A DNA stretch of 56,988 nt from Pseudomonas fluorescens (GCF_902497855.1 NZ_CABVHU010000030.1:1-56988), one strand, 5' to 3'. Shown: positions 32,007-40,755, numbered from the stretch's first letter. Translations and numbers: made by a program. The notes: generated from the sequence alone by a model not told the origin.

Positions 32007-33731
32007 ATGGATAAGGAAGATTTGCGTCGGGGCAAGGTGCGTCTTGGCGACCTGTTGATCGACGCAGGGCTGCTCAACGACATTCAGTTGCAGCGAGCCT
32101 TGCAGGAACAAAAACGTACCGGCTTCAAGCTCGGACGGACCGTTGTCGATCTTGGCTTCGTCGACGAGGTGCGCCTGCTGACCGCCTTGTCCGAGCAATT
32201 GAACATCTCCTTTATCGAACTCAAGCACTTCAAGTTCGACAAAGCCCTGGTGCAAACGCTGCCTGAAGCCGTGGCCCGGCGCTTCCGCGTCATCGTTCTG
32301 TCCCGCTTGGGCGAAGGCCTGGTGGTGGGCATGAGCGACCCGCTCGATCTGTTCGCGCTGGACGAGATGGACCGTTTGCTCAAGACCCGCGTCCAGCCCG
32401 CCGTGGTACGTGAGGCTGAACTGCTCACGGCCCTCGACATGCTGTACCGGCGCACCAGCGAGATGGACTTGATCGCTGGCGAACTGGAAGGCGAACTCAA
32501 GGACAACGACTTCGACCTGTCCGCGCTGGGGGCCGATAGCAACAGCGAAGCCCCGGTGGTGCGGCTGTTGAAAACGTTGTTTGAAGATGCGCTGCAAATG
32601 AAAGCATCGGACATCCATATCGAACCCGGCGAGGGCATCTTGCGCATTCGCCAGCGTATCGATGGCGTGCTCAGCGAGCACATCATGAAAGAAGCGCGGG
32701 TGGCCTCGGCCCTGGTCATGCGCCTGAAAATCATGTCTGGCCTGGACATTTCCGAGAAGCGCCTGCCCCAGGATGGCCGCTTCAATATCCGGGTCAAGAA
32801 CCACACCATCGACGTGCGGATGTCGACCATGCCGGTGCAGTTCGGCGAGTCGGTGGTCATGCGCCTGCTCGATCAGACTCACGGCATTACCAGTCTCGAT
32901 GCGGGTGGCATGCCGGCGCCCATGCTCGCGCGTTTTCGCCAGTTGCTACAGCGGCCTTTCGGCCTGGTGCTGGTCACCGGCCCCACCGGTTCCGGCAAGA
33001 CCACGACGATCTATGCCGGGCTCAGCGAGCTGAACACCCCGCAGAAGAAGATCATCACCGTAGAGGACCCGGTAGAGTACCGGCTGCCAAGGATCAACCA
33101 GGTACAGGTCAACACCAAGATCGACCTCGGTTTTTCCCGGGTGCTGCGCTCTGCCCTGCGTCAGGACCCGGACATTCTGTTGATCGGCGAAATGCGTGAC
33201 CGGGAAACCGCCGAGATCGGGCTGCGCGCCGCGATGACTGGCCACCTGGTGTTGTCGACCTTGCACACCAACGATGCCCCGACCTCCGCCATGCGCCTGG
33301 TCGACATGGGGGTAGAGCCCTTTCTGGTGGCCACTGCGCTGAACGCCGTGCTGGCCCAGCGCTTGATTCGCCGGGTCTGTGAAAGCTGCCGCGGGCCGCA
33401 CGTTCCCGAACCGAGCCAACTGGTCTGGCTGGAGAAGCTGCACGGCGCCCCATTGACCGGGCACGGTTTTCAGCACGGTTCTGGCTGCCATCAGTGCCAT
33501 AACACCGGTTATTCGGGGCGCCTGGGGGTCTTCGAACTGCTGGAAATGAACGAGGCGATGATCAGCTCGCTGCGCCGTGACGATCCACAAGGCTTCGCCG
33601 ACGCGGCACTCGCCAGCCCGCATTATCGCCCGCTCGCCAGGTGTGCCCTGGACTATGCGTTGGCCGGACTGACCAGCGTCGAGGAAGTGCTCAAGGTCTG
33701 CGTCACCCGCACAGACGAGGTACTGATCTGA
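32007..33731 (+). CDS. mshE: MSHA pilus extension ATPase MshE, predicted c-di-GMP receptor
   Basis: A 574-residue GspE/PilB-type ATPase. The N-terminus has two 24-residue MshEN motifs, Arg12-Gln35 (RLGDLLIDAGLL...) and Lys41-Gln64 (KLGRTVVDLGFV...), separated by five residues, exactly the known c-di-GMP-binding arrangement of MshE. The motor domain has Walker A GPTGSGKTTT near 325, Walker B LLIGEMRD, the His box VLSTLHTNDAPTSA and a tetra-Cys zinc site (CESC and CHQC near 455-495). It powers pilin polymerisation. No retraction ATPase (PilT) is encoded in the locus, so that must come from elsewhere. The preceding gap is 18 bases. Confidence 0.95.
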   Translation: MDKEDLRRGKVRLGDLLIDAGLLNDIQLQRALQEQKRTGFKLGRTVVDLGFVDEVRLLTALSEQLNISFIELKHFKFDKALVQTLPEAVARRFRVIVLSRLGEGLVVGMSDPLDLFALDEMDRLLKTRVQPAVVREAELLTALDMLYRRTSEMDLIAGELEGELKDNDFDLSALGADSNSEAPVVRLLKTLFEDALQMKASDIHIEPGEGILRIRQRIDGVLSEHIMKEARVASALVMRLKIMSGLDISEKRLPQDGRFNIRVKNHTIDVRMSTMPVQFGESVVMRLLDQTHGITSLDAGGMPAPMLARFRQLLQRPFGLVLVTGPTGSGKTTTIYAGLSELNTPQKKIITVEDPVEYRLPRINQVQVNTKIDLGFSRVLRSALRQDPDILLIGEMRDRETAEIGLRAAMTGHLVLSTLHTNDAPTSAMRLVDMGVEPFLVATALNAVLAQRLIRRVCESCRGPHVPEPSQLVWLEKLHGAPLTGHGFQHGSGCHQCHNTGYSGRLGVFELLEMNEAMISSLRRDDPQGFADAALASPHYRPLARCALDYALAGLTSVEEVLKVCVTRTDEVLI

Positions 33732-33792
33732 TGACCAGCGTCTTGCAGCGCCCCTCCCCCCTTCATGTTTTCCCTGCAGGGGGCCTGACCCA

Positions 33793-35025
33793 ATGACTCT
33801 GTTTCGATTTACCGGTCGCGATGCCCAGGGCGCCAAGGTCAGTGGCAGCCGCAATAGCGGTTCGGCCGACTCGCTGGCCAGCGAGTTACTGGCTCAGCAG
33901 ATTACCCCGCTGACCATCGAGGCTCCGGCCGGACAAACCGTCAACGCACTGGCGGTACTGGCCAAACGCCTGCGCAGCAAAAAAGTCGACCTGCTGGTGC
34001 TGATCATGTTCTGTCGGCAAATGCACAGCCTGAGCAAAGCCGGCGTGCCCATCATCCGCGCCATGGGCGGCTTGGCCGAATCCCAGCGCAATCGCTACTT
34101 TCGTGAAGTACTGCTGCAGGTGCGCAGTGATCTTGAAGGCGGCATGAGCATGGCCGTGTCGCTGAATGCGCACCCTTCGGTATTCGGCACCCTGTTCATC
34201 AGCATGATCAGCGTCGGCGAGAACACCGGGCAACTGGACCTGGCTTTTCGCCAACTGGCCATTTACCTGGAGCTGGAACGCGAGACTCGCAAGCGCGTCA
34301 AGCAGGCCACCCGGTATCCGATGTTTGTGCTGATTGCCATGGGCGTGGGCCTGACCGTGATCAACCTGCTGGTCATCCCCGCGTTCGCCAAGGTGTTTGC
34401 GCAATTTCACGCGCAATTGCCCTGGGCTACCCGTTTGTTGATCGGCACCTCACAGTTTTTTCAGGATTACTGGTGGCTGATGGGGCTGGTGGTGGCAGGA
34501 GGCATCTATGGATTCTCGGCGTGGACGAAAACCGACGCCGGGGCCCTGCAATGGGACCGGATCAAGCTGCGTCTGCCGATTGTCGGCGGCCTGTTCGAAC
34601 GCATCGCGTTGGGCCGCTTTACCCGCACGTTCGCGATGATGTACCGCGCGGGGGTGCCGCTGCTGCAGGCCTTGACCATCAACAGTGTCAGCGTCGGCAA
34701 CCGCTATATCGGCCAGGCGATCATCAGCATGCGCGAGGGCGTGGAGCGCGGCGAAGCCCTGACTCGCACGGCGACGGCCAGCGGCCTGTTCACCCCGCTG
34801 GTGCTGCAGATGATGGCGGTCGGCGAAGAAACGGGTGCCCTGGACGATCTGTTTATCGAGGTCGCGGATTTCTATGAGCAAGAGGTGGATTACGACCTCA
34901 AGCAACTGGCCGACGCCATTGAACCGATCCTGATCGTGGGCATGGGGGTGATGGTGCTGGTCCTGGCCCTGGGCGTGTTTCTGCCCATGTGGGATCTGTC
35001 CTCGGCTGCCAAGGGCCACGGGTGA
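33793..35025 (+). CDS. mshG: MSHA inner-membrane platform protein MshG (GspF/PilC family)
   Basis: A 410-residue polytopic protein with two GspF repeats. The first has FCRQMHSLSKAGVPIIRAMG and a hydrophobic pair ending FVLIAMGVGLTVINLLVIPAF; the second has FTRTFAMMYRAGVPLLQALT and a C-terminal helix LIVGMGVMVLVLALGVFLPM. It anchors the assembly ATPase and feeds pilin subunits into the fibre. It lies 61 bases after mshE. The C-terminus WDLSSAAKGHG is typical, so the gene is intact. Its stop is directly followed, in frame, by the remnant of a pilin gene (35026-35106). Confidence 0.93.
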   Translation: MTLFRFTGRDAQGAKVSGSRNSGSADSLASELLAQQITPLTIEAPAGQTVNALAVLAKRLRSKKVDLLVLIMFCRQMHSLSKAGVPIIRAMGGLAESQRNRYFREVLLQVRSDLEGGMSMAVSLNAHPSVFGTLFISMISVGENTGQLDLAFRQLAIYLELERETRKRVKQATRYPMFVLIAMGVGLTVINLLVIPAFAKVFAQFHAQLPWATRLLIGTSQFFQDYWWLMGLVVAGGIYGFSAWTKTDAGALQWDRIKLRLPIVGGLFERIALGRFTRTFAMMYRAGVPLLQALTINSVSVGNRYIGQAIISMREGVERGEALTRTATASGLFTPLVLQMMAVGEETGALDDLFIEVADFYEQEVDYDLKQLADAIEPILIVGMGVMVLVLALGVFLPMWDLSSAAKGHG

Positions 35026-35106
35026 GGCTCAGGAGGGCCGGACAACGAGAACAACGCAATTACTTATGACGCCGGCACCGGCGACGTATCCAGCAGCGTT
35101 AACTGA
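35026..35106 (+). pseudogene. 3' remnant of a lost pilin gene (probably mshB) between mshG and mshA
   Basis: Directly after the mshG stop, in the same frame, 26 codons read GSGGPDNENNAI and end ITYDAGTGDVSSSVN before TGA. The ITYDAGTGDV pattern is what the ends of MshA/MshB-type pilins look like (a tyrosine-rich strand followed by an ..YN..TG.V.. tail). There is no start or ribosome site. The usual MSHA gene order has mshB at this place, and mshB is otherwise missing, so this looks like the tail left by a deletion. The identification rests on a short stretch and is inference. Confidence 0.6.
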
Positions 35107-35130
35107 ATTTACCCACGAAGGAACTACACA

Positions 35131-35580
35131 ATGAAAAATCAACAAAGTGGTTTCACCCTGATCGAGTTGATCATTGTGATTGTTATTCTCGGCATCCTGG
35201 CGGCGTTTGCGCTTCCGCGGTTTGCTGATCTGAGCGGTGACGCGAGGAGAGCGACCATCGAAGGCGCAACGGGATCCATGCGCTCAGCCTCTGCCATTGC
35301 GCATTCGGCGTTTCTAACAGCGGGTAATAACCCCGCCTCTATCACGATTGAAGGCCTTCCTGTCGCGATGGAGAACGGCTACCCAACCGAGGAGGGCATA
35401 GTGATTGCGGCAGGAATTACTGAGGAAGATTACGTCATAAATCATGCAACTCCTGCAGTTGGGAGCGTGACAGTGAGCCCCAATGGCGCTGCGGCGGCCG
35501 CTACTTGTACCGTTGTCTACGCGCAGGCAACGTCAGCAACAACCCCCCCTTCCATTACCTCCACCCCCACTGGCTGCTAA
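35131..35580 (+). CDS. mshA: MSHA-type major pilin
   Basis: A 149-residue type IVa prepilin with a seven-residue leader MKNQQSG and processing before Phe (FTLIELIIVIVILGILAAFA), including Glu5 of the mature protein. The C-terminal half has Cys126 and a final Cys149, which would close the D-region disulphide loop; the tail between them is rich in Ser, Thr and Pro. A GAAGGA ribosome site precedes the ATG. The coding sequence looks more AT-rich than its neighbours, common in surface pilins under diversifying selection or recent exchange. Its place after mshG, and the minor pilins that follow, make it the main fibre subunit. The prepilin peptidase is not in this window. Confidence 0.88.
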   Translation: MKNQQSGFTLIELIIVIVILGILAAFALPRFADLSGDARRATIEGATGSMRSASAIAHSAFLTAGNNPASITIEGLPVAMENGYPTEEGIVIAAGITEEDYVINHATPAVGSVTVSPNGAAAAATCTVVYAQATSATTPPSITSTPTGC

Positions 35581-36032
35581 TGCCCAACACCCGCGGCTTT
35601 ACCCTGGTCGAGTTGATTCTGGTGATGGTAATCATCGGCATCCTCGCGGCCGTGGTCGGGCCACGGTTCTTTGATCGACGGGTGTTCGATGAACGCCTGT
35701 TCTTCGAAGAAACCCTGGCGGCCGTTCGCTATGGGCACAAAGTTGCCCTGGCCAGCGGTTGCCTGACCCAGGTCAGCCTCGATCCCGGCGGTTACCACCT
35801 GCGCCAGGCGGCCAACTGTACCAGCGGCGCCTACAGCGCCGAGGTTCGCAGCCCGGATGGCGATACAACTTTTGCCGCTGCAGCGCCCACTGATGTGACG
35901 CTGACAACGGTCAATTTTCCCGTGATATTCGACTCGCTGGGCCGTCCGTCCAGCGCGGCGAGTGCCACTGTCGGCACCGTCAACGACGGTTTCACTTTCA
36001 ACGTAACGGCCGAAACAGGCCTGGTGCATTGA
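35580..36032 (+). CDS. mshC: MSHA minor pilin MshC
   Basis: A 150-residue prepilin-like protein. The leader is MPNTRG and processing would be before Phe in FTLVELILVMVIIGILAAVV, with the conserved Glu. The globular part has ALASGCLTQVSLDPGGYHLR and VNFPVIFDSLGRPSSAASAT, the GspH-like pattern of MshC. The ATG overlaps the last base of the mshA stop (TAATG), so the two are translationally coupled. It probably belongs to the tip or initiation complex. A longer in-frame start exists inside mshA but would put a hydrophilic extension before the leader, so I reject it. Confidence 0.82.
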   Translation: MPNTRGFTLVELILVMVIIGILAAVVGPRFFDRRVFDERLFFEETLAAVRYGHKVALASGCLTQVSLDPGGYHLRQAANCTSGAYSAEVRSPDGDTTFAAAAPTDVTLTTVNFPVIFDSLGRPSSAASATVGTVNDGFTFNVTAETGLVH

Positions 36033-36484
36033 AGCGCCAACGGGGCATGACCCTGATCGAACTGGTGATCACCATCGTGATCATCGGTATCGCCGCGGCG
36101 GCCCTGTTCAGTGCCATGGCTACTCTCAGCAGTCGCTCGGCCGACCCGTTGCTGCGCCAGCAGAGCCTGGACATTGCCGAAGCCTATCTCGAGGAAATCC
36201 TGCTCAAGGATTTCGCCGACCCCAGCGGCGTCGTCTGCCCTGCCGCTGCGGCCAGCCGCAGTCAGTATCAACGGGTCTGCGACTACGCCGGGCTGAATGA
36301 CAACGGGGTCCGTCAAGCCGATGCCGCGCCGATCGCCGCCCTCGCCGGCTACCGGGTGAGTGTCACGGTCAGTCCGCAGGCCTGGGCAGGTCTGCCGGCG
36401 GCGGATGTGCTGTATGTGGAAGTCAGGGTGACCGACCCGGCCAACCAGTCGTTGGTGCTCGGCGCCTATCGGACGCGTTATTGA
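36029..36484 (+). CDS. mshD: MSHA minor pilin MshD
   Basis: A 151-residue prepilin-like protein starting with TTG: leader MKRQRG, processing before Met in MTLIELVITIVIIGIAAAAL, with the conserved Glu. The rest has DIAEAYLEEILLKDFADPSG, the GspI/MshD-type pattern, and Cys residues that could form a disulphide (CPAAA and RVCDYAG). The start overlaps mshC by four bases (TTGA). It should be one of the four minor pilins (MshC, D, O, P) that prime pilus assembly. Confidence 0.82.
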   Translation: MKRQRGMTLIELVITIVIIGIAAAALFSAMATLSSRSADPLLRQQSLDIAEAYLEEILLKDFADPSGVVCPAAAASRSQYQRVCDYAGLNDNGVRQADAAPIAALAGYRVSVTVSPQAWAGLPAADVLYVEVRVTDPANQSLVLGAYRTRY

Positions 36485-37380
36485 TGAGCGGCTCGGCACG
36501 CACCCGCGGTTTCACCCTGGTCGAGCTGGTACTGGTGATCGCCCTGGCCGGCGTGGTCCTGGTAATGATTGGCAGCGTGCTGTCGCATCCGTTACAGGGT
36601 TTCGTCGATCAGAGCCGACGCGGCGCGCTGGTGGATCAAGCGACCAGCGCACTGGACCGGATGACCCGCGATGTGCGCCTGGCGGTGCCCAATTCGATTC
36701 GGGTATCGGCGGATGGCCAAGCGGTGGAGCTGCTGCTGATTCACAGTGCCGCGCGCTACCGCTCGAACCGGCATGACAGCGAAGGCCTGCGTTTTTCCGG
36801 GGAGGCTGCCGGCACCTGCGCCAGCACCACCGTCGGCGGCCGCTGCAATGAGGTGCAGGTGCTGGACCCGGCGTTCGATCCCGCAGGCGCGCGGTGGATG
36901 GTGCTGTACAACATCGGCGCCGAGTCGGGGGGTGTTCCGGTCGCCGGGAGCAATCTCTGGGCACCGGCTGACCCGGGAGTGATGACCCCCACAGGCAGCA
37001 CCTTCAGTCTGATCCCGGGTGCACCCGGCGCGGAAAGCCTGATCGCGGTGGGCAACCTGCCCGTCGGCGGTTTTCGCTTCGCCTATGGATCGCCGCAGCA
37101 TCGTTTGTACCTGGCCAGTTCGGTGGTGGGTTTTCGCTGCCAAAATGCTCAACTGGTTCGCTACAGCTATAACCGACTGCTGCCTGCGCTCCCTGCCGAC
37201 CCACCCGCCGACTCCAATCCCGAGCCGATGGCACGCCATGTCGACTGTGGGCAAACCTATTTCACCTACCAGGCCGGCAGTACCCAGCGCAGTGGCTTAC
37301 TGTCGCTGGTGTTGCGGATCACCCTCGAGGGCGAAAGCTTCCAGCTCGTGCAACAGGTCCATGTCGACAATGCGCCCTGA
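36484..37380 (+). CDS. mshO: MSHA minor pilin MshO (GspJ-like)
   Basis: A 298-residue, large prepilin-like protein with leader MSGSARTRG and processing before Phe in FTLVELVLVIALAGVVLVMI. Its globular part has VDQATSALDRMTRDVRLAVP, a GspJ-type helix, and several Cys residues (CASTTVGGRC). The ATG at 36484 overlaps the mshD stop by one base (TGATG); a TTG just upstream is not needed. Size and order fit MshO. The 3' end overlaps mshP by 11 bases. Confidence 0.82.
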   Translation: MSGSARTRGFTLVELVLVIALAGVVLVMIGSVLSHPLQGFVDQSRRGALVDQATSALDRMTRDVRLAVPNSIRVSADGQAVELLLIHSAARYRSNRHDSEGLRFSGEAAGTCASTTVGGRCNEVQVLDPAFDPAGARWMVLYNIGAESGGVPVAGSNLWAPADPGVMTPTGSTFSLIPGAPGAESLIAVGNLPVGGFRFAYGSPQHRLYLASSVVGFRCQNAQLVRYSYNRLLPALPADPPADSNPEPMARHVDCGQTYFTYQAGSTQRSGLLSLVLRITLEGESFQLVQQVHVDNAP

Positions 37381-37798
37381 TCCCCGTTGGCCTCGACACG
37401 CCCAGGGTTTTGGCCTGGTGGCGGCCATGTTTTTACTCATTGTGGTCACACTGGTGGTGATCGCCATGGCGCGCCTGTCGGCTGCACAACACGGCAGCAA
37501 CAGTCTGGCCATCCAGCAAGCACGGGCCTATCAGGCTGCACGGGCCGGCCTGGAGTGGGGCATCAGCCAGGCGATGAAAACCGGCAATTGCGTGGCGGGA
37601 GAGCCCGACCTGAGCGCCCATAATCTTGCCGGGTTCCATCTCGGCGTGACCTGCAGCAGCAACAGCTATCTGGATAATGACGGCTCTGCCTCAAAGATCT
37701 TCCGTTTCACTTCCACAGCGCAGAACGGCACACCAGGCAGCCGCTTCGATTACGCCTACCGACAGCTTGCCGCGACCCTGGAGAAAGAGACGCCATGA
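37370..37798 (+). CDS. mshP: MSHA minor pilin MshP (GspK/PilX-like)
   Basis: A 142-residue protein with a long, Arg-rich leader (MRPDPRWPRHAQGFG) and the hydrophobic segment LVAAMFLLIVVTLVVIAMAR. It lacks the strict TLIE motif and has the conserved ARAYQAARAGLEWGISQAM that marks MshP/PilX-like pseudopilins, then two Cys in the C-terminal half. It starts inside the end of mshO in another frame. It overlaps mshQ by four bases (ATGA). A longer open frame upstream lies inside mshO and is not used. Confidence 0.8.
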   Translation: MRPDPRWPRHAQGFGLVAAMFLLIVVTLVVIAMARLSAAQHGSNSLAIQQARAYQAARAGLEWGISQAMKTGNCVAGEPDLSAHNLAGFHLGVTCSSNSYLDNDGSASKIFRFTSTAQNGTPGSRFDYAYRQLAATLEKETP

Positions 37799-40755
37799 GC
37801 AGACGAGCTTTCATGCGGGGGGGCTTGTGCGTTGTGCTGCTGGCGGGCCTGGCGCTGACCAGCCTGGCTCACGCCGCAAGCACTTATACCTTTGGCTTGC
37901 TGGGTACCAACGCTCCATGCTCAGGCGGCTGGAGCAAAAGTGGCAATACGTTCACCTGCAGTGGTCAGATGACCCTCGGTGCCGGGGACGCATTGGCGAC
38001 CAGTATCTTGATCTTCGGCAACATTACCGTGGTGGCGAATCAGGGGTTTGCACTGGACACCAACGCGATCGGCACCCACACGAAAACAATTGCACTGGTC
38101 TCCGTTGCCGGTTTGATTGAGGTCGTGGGTACCGGCAGTACGTTCAGTGCTTCGGTGAGTTCCACCGATGGCGCAATCAGCATGACCAACGCCACCGTGG
38201 CAGGCTCAGTCCAGACCACCAACGGCGCCATGACCCTGGTTGGCGGCACGATTGCCGGCAATGCCCAGGCTGGCGGGGCGATTACGGCCACGGGTGCCTC
38301 GGTCACCGGCAACCTGACCAGCCACTCGGGCGCCATAACGCTTACCGGTGGCAGTGTCGGCGGCAATGTCCTGGCCGCTGGTGTCATTACCGCGACCGAT
38401 TTCGCGGCGACTGGCAACCTGACCAGCAGCGCGGCCGCTATCACTCTGGTGCGCGGCAGCGTCTGGGGTGATGTCAATGCGGCCGCCGCCATCACCATTA
38501 CCGACAGCTGCATCGGTGGCAGTGTTCTGGCCGGTGACGCTATCACCCTCACCCGCACCACTGTCGGCAGCAATGTCCAGGCCGGCGGCGCTGTCACCGC
38601 CACTGACAGTTGTATCGAAGGCACTGTCATGGCGGGCGGCGCCACCAGCATCACCGGCGGGTGCTCATCCAGTCCGGTGCACGCTAGTTGCAAGGCTACG
38701 CCGCCGACCACGCCCCTCGATCACTTCGCCTTCAGCTATGCGGGCGCAGCGCTGACCTGCAATCCGCAGCCAATCACAATCAGTGCCTGCAGCAGCGCCG
38801 GCTGCAGCCTGTACGCCGATCCAGTCAGTATTACCCTGAGCCCCTCCAGCGGTTGGACAGCCACACCGCCCGCGGTCATGAGCGGTAACACCATTACCTT
38901 CAGCGGCGGCAGTGCCCAGGCGACGTTGCGCAGCGGCTCCGTGGGGAATGTAAGCCTGGCTGTCGTTTCGTCGGTCCCTGCAAGCACCGGGCCGGTCGTC
39001 TGCTCCACCAGTGGTTGTACGATCGGCTACGCCGAGAGCGGTTTTATGTTCGATGTGCCGACCCTGATCTCTGCCCGACCACAGAGCAATATTGCCTTGC
39101 GCGCCGTGAAAAAAAGCGACACTTCGCAGGCCTGTGTGCCGGGTTTTTCCGATGTCACCCGCACACTGAGTTTTACCTCGGCCTGGCTTGATCCCGGTAC
39201 GGGTAGCCAACCGGTGCTGGTCAATGGCACCCCGGTTACGGGCAGCCCGCGCGAGTTGGACCTGGCCTTCGACAGCACCGGCAGCACGCCCCTTGCCGTC
39301 CGTTACGACGACGCCGGGCAGATGATACTCACTGCCAGCTACCAGGGCCGCGCCGCCAACAACGATGCCGGCCTCGGCATGAGCGGGAGCGATGTGTTCG
39401 TCGCCAAACCCTATGGCTTGTGCCTGCAGACCGATTCAACGTGCAGCGTTGCGGGTGTCGATAGCGATTGCAAGGTGTTCCCCGATGCGCGCGCGGGTGA
39501 TTCGTTTCCCCTGCGCATCCAGGCGGTCGGCTGGCTGGCGGACGACGAGCCCCGGACGGCGGCTGCGTTGTGCCGCGACCACATCGTCACGCGTAATTTC
39601 CGAATGACGGACATTCCCCTGGCCAGCGAAGTGGTCGCTCCCCTGCCCGGTGACAACGGAACAGTCTCGCCGGCTCACTACAGTCATGCTTCAGGTAGCC
39701 AGACGACGACCCTCACTTCCATTTCCGAAGTCGGCGTATTTCGACTGCGCGCCACGCCATTGGCCAATGCCTATTTCGGTGAAACCGTCAGTGGCGGTGA
39801 GAGCGGCTTGATCGGACGTTTGATACCCGCTTATCTGGGTGTCCAGGCAACTGCCAGCCTGAGGCCCGGCTGTGACTCGTCCTTCAGTTATCAGGGTCAG
39901 CCCATGTCTTTTGCCGCCGGGCAAGAGCCTGACCTGAAGGTCACCGGTTTCAATCGCGCCGCCAGCATCACGCGTAACTATGATCGCGGCGCATTCTGGC
40001 GGTTGGCGCCACCGGTGCCGGATGCATACACCTCTACTACCGGCAAGCTCAGCCTGGATGCCAGCGGGCGCCTGACCAACAGTGGCGGAGCAAGTCTGAC
40101 GCGAGGTGGTGTCGACGATGGCGACGGCAGCCAGAGCTACCGCTGGAGCAACGAAACCCTGCAGTACACCCCGGCAATCGTGCCATTGGCCGATGACCGG
40201 CCATTTATTGCGGCCATTGCCGGGAGCTTCAGCGCTGCGACATTGACCGATAGCGATGGTGCGTGTTTTGGTGATGGCCATGGTTGTTCGGCCTATCACT
40301 ATGACTTCGCCAACAACCCTGGCAGCGAAGTCCGTCTCGGCCGCTTGCGTCTGGGCAACGCCCATGGCTCGGAATTTCAGCGTCTGGACCTGCCCTTGAG
40401 CATCGAAACCTGGCAAAACGTCGCAGGTGGCAGCTTTCGGGTTGAAGGCCTGGATACCTGCACCACGGCAGCCGTTTTGCAGGCGCCAGGGCTAACCTCA
40501 TACACGGGGCAGCTCAGCCAGCAAAACTACGCAAATGACCAGGTGACATTAATCGCACCGAGCGCTGGCCTGGGCCTGTTGCGCCTGCAGCCGCCCGGTG
40601 TCAATGGATCAGTTCTCGGTCAGTTGCCGGCCATGCCGTCCTGGCTTTTCTATGACTGGAATGGCCAGGGCCGCGAGGCGGCAACGGGCCTGGCCAGATT
40701 CGGTATCTATCGAGGTTCGCCGTCGATGATATTTCACCGGGAGGTTTATCGCTAA
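37795..40755 (+). CDS. mshQ: Large secreted MshQ-like protein with beta-helical repeats and DUF6701-type C-terminal part
   Basis: A 986-residue exported protein with a signal peptide (VVLLAGLALTSLAHA) that starts MSRRAFMRGG. Residues about 100-300 hold roughly 20-residue repeats of the type GAITLTGGSVGGNVLAAGVI, each with a central G-x-V/N-x-G core, as in beta-solenoid adhesins. The rest is Cys-containing and beta-rich, with SVNSR-like blocks (VRYDDAGQMILTASYQGRAA) and TITSYDRGAFWRL-type stretches typical of MshQ C-terminal domains. The last residues, WLFYDWNGQGREAATGLARF, are the usual MshQ end. It is the last gene of the pilus locus and could sit at the tip as an adhesin, which is inference. 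Confidence 0.8.
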   Translation: MSRRAFMRGGLCVVLLAGLALTSLAHAASTYTFGLLGTNAPCSGGWSKSGNTFTCSGQMTLGAGDALATSILIFGNITVVANQGFALDTNAIGTHTKTIALVSVAGLIEVVGTGSTFSASVSSTDGAISMTNATVAGSVQTTNGAMTLVGGTIAGNAQAGGAITATGASVTGNLTSHSGAITLTGGSVGGNVLAAGVITATDFAATGNLTSSAAAITLVRGSVWGDVNAAAAITITDSCIGGSVLAGDAITLTRTTVGSNVQAGGAVTATDSCIEGTVMAGGATSITGGCSSSPVHASCKATPPTTPLDHFAFSYAGAALTCNPQPITISACSSAGCSLYADPVSITLSPSSGWTATPPAVMSGNTITFSGGSAQATLRSGSVGNVSLAVVSSVPASTGPVVCSTSGCTIGYAESGFMFDVPTLISARPQSNIALRAVKKSDTSQACVPGFSDVTRTLSFTSAWLDPGTGSQPVLVNGTPVTGSPRELDLAFDSTGSTPLAVRYDDAGQMILTASYQGRAANNDAGLGMSGSDVFVAKPYGLCLQTDSTCSVAGVDSDCKVFPDARAGDSFPLRIQAVGWLADDEPRTAAALCRDHIVTRNFRMTDIPLASEVVAPLPGDNGTVSPAHYSHASGSQTTTLTSISEVGVFRLRATPLANAYFGETVSGGESGLIGRLIPAYLGVQATASLRPGCDSSFSYQGQPMSFAAGQEPDLKVTGFNRAASITRNYDRGAFWRLAPPVPDAYTSTTGKLSLDASGRLTNSGGASLTRGGVDDGDGSQSYRWSNETLQYTPAIVPLADDRPFIAAIAGSFSAATLTDSDGACFGDGHGCSAYHYDFANNPGSEVRLGRLRLGNAHGSEFQRLDLPLSIETWQNVAGGSFRVEGLDTCTTAAVLQAPGLTSYTGQLSQQNYANDQVTLIAPSAGLGLLRLQPPGVNGSVLGQLPAMPSWLFYDWNGQGREAATGLARFGIYRGSPSMIFHREVYR

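Noticed and set aside
25511..35025. Reading the block as a general type II secretion system
   Set aside because: The MshM/MshN pair, the MshEN motif in the ATPase, PilM/N/O-like proteins and a type IVa pilin with minor pilins C, D, O, P and MshQ match MSHA pili rather than a secretion system.
38100..38700. DNA-level repeats within mshQ considered as a possible CRISPR or tandem repeat array
   Set aside because: The repeats are imperfect, have no spacers and follow the codon frame of beta-solenoid segments in the protein.
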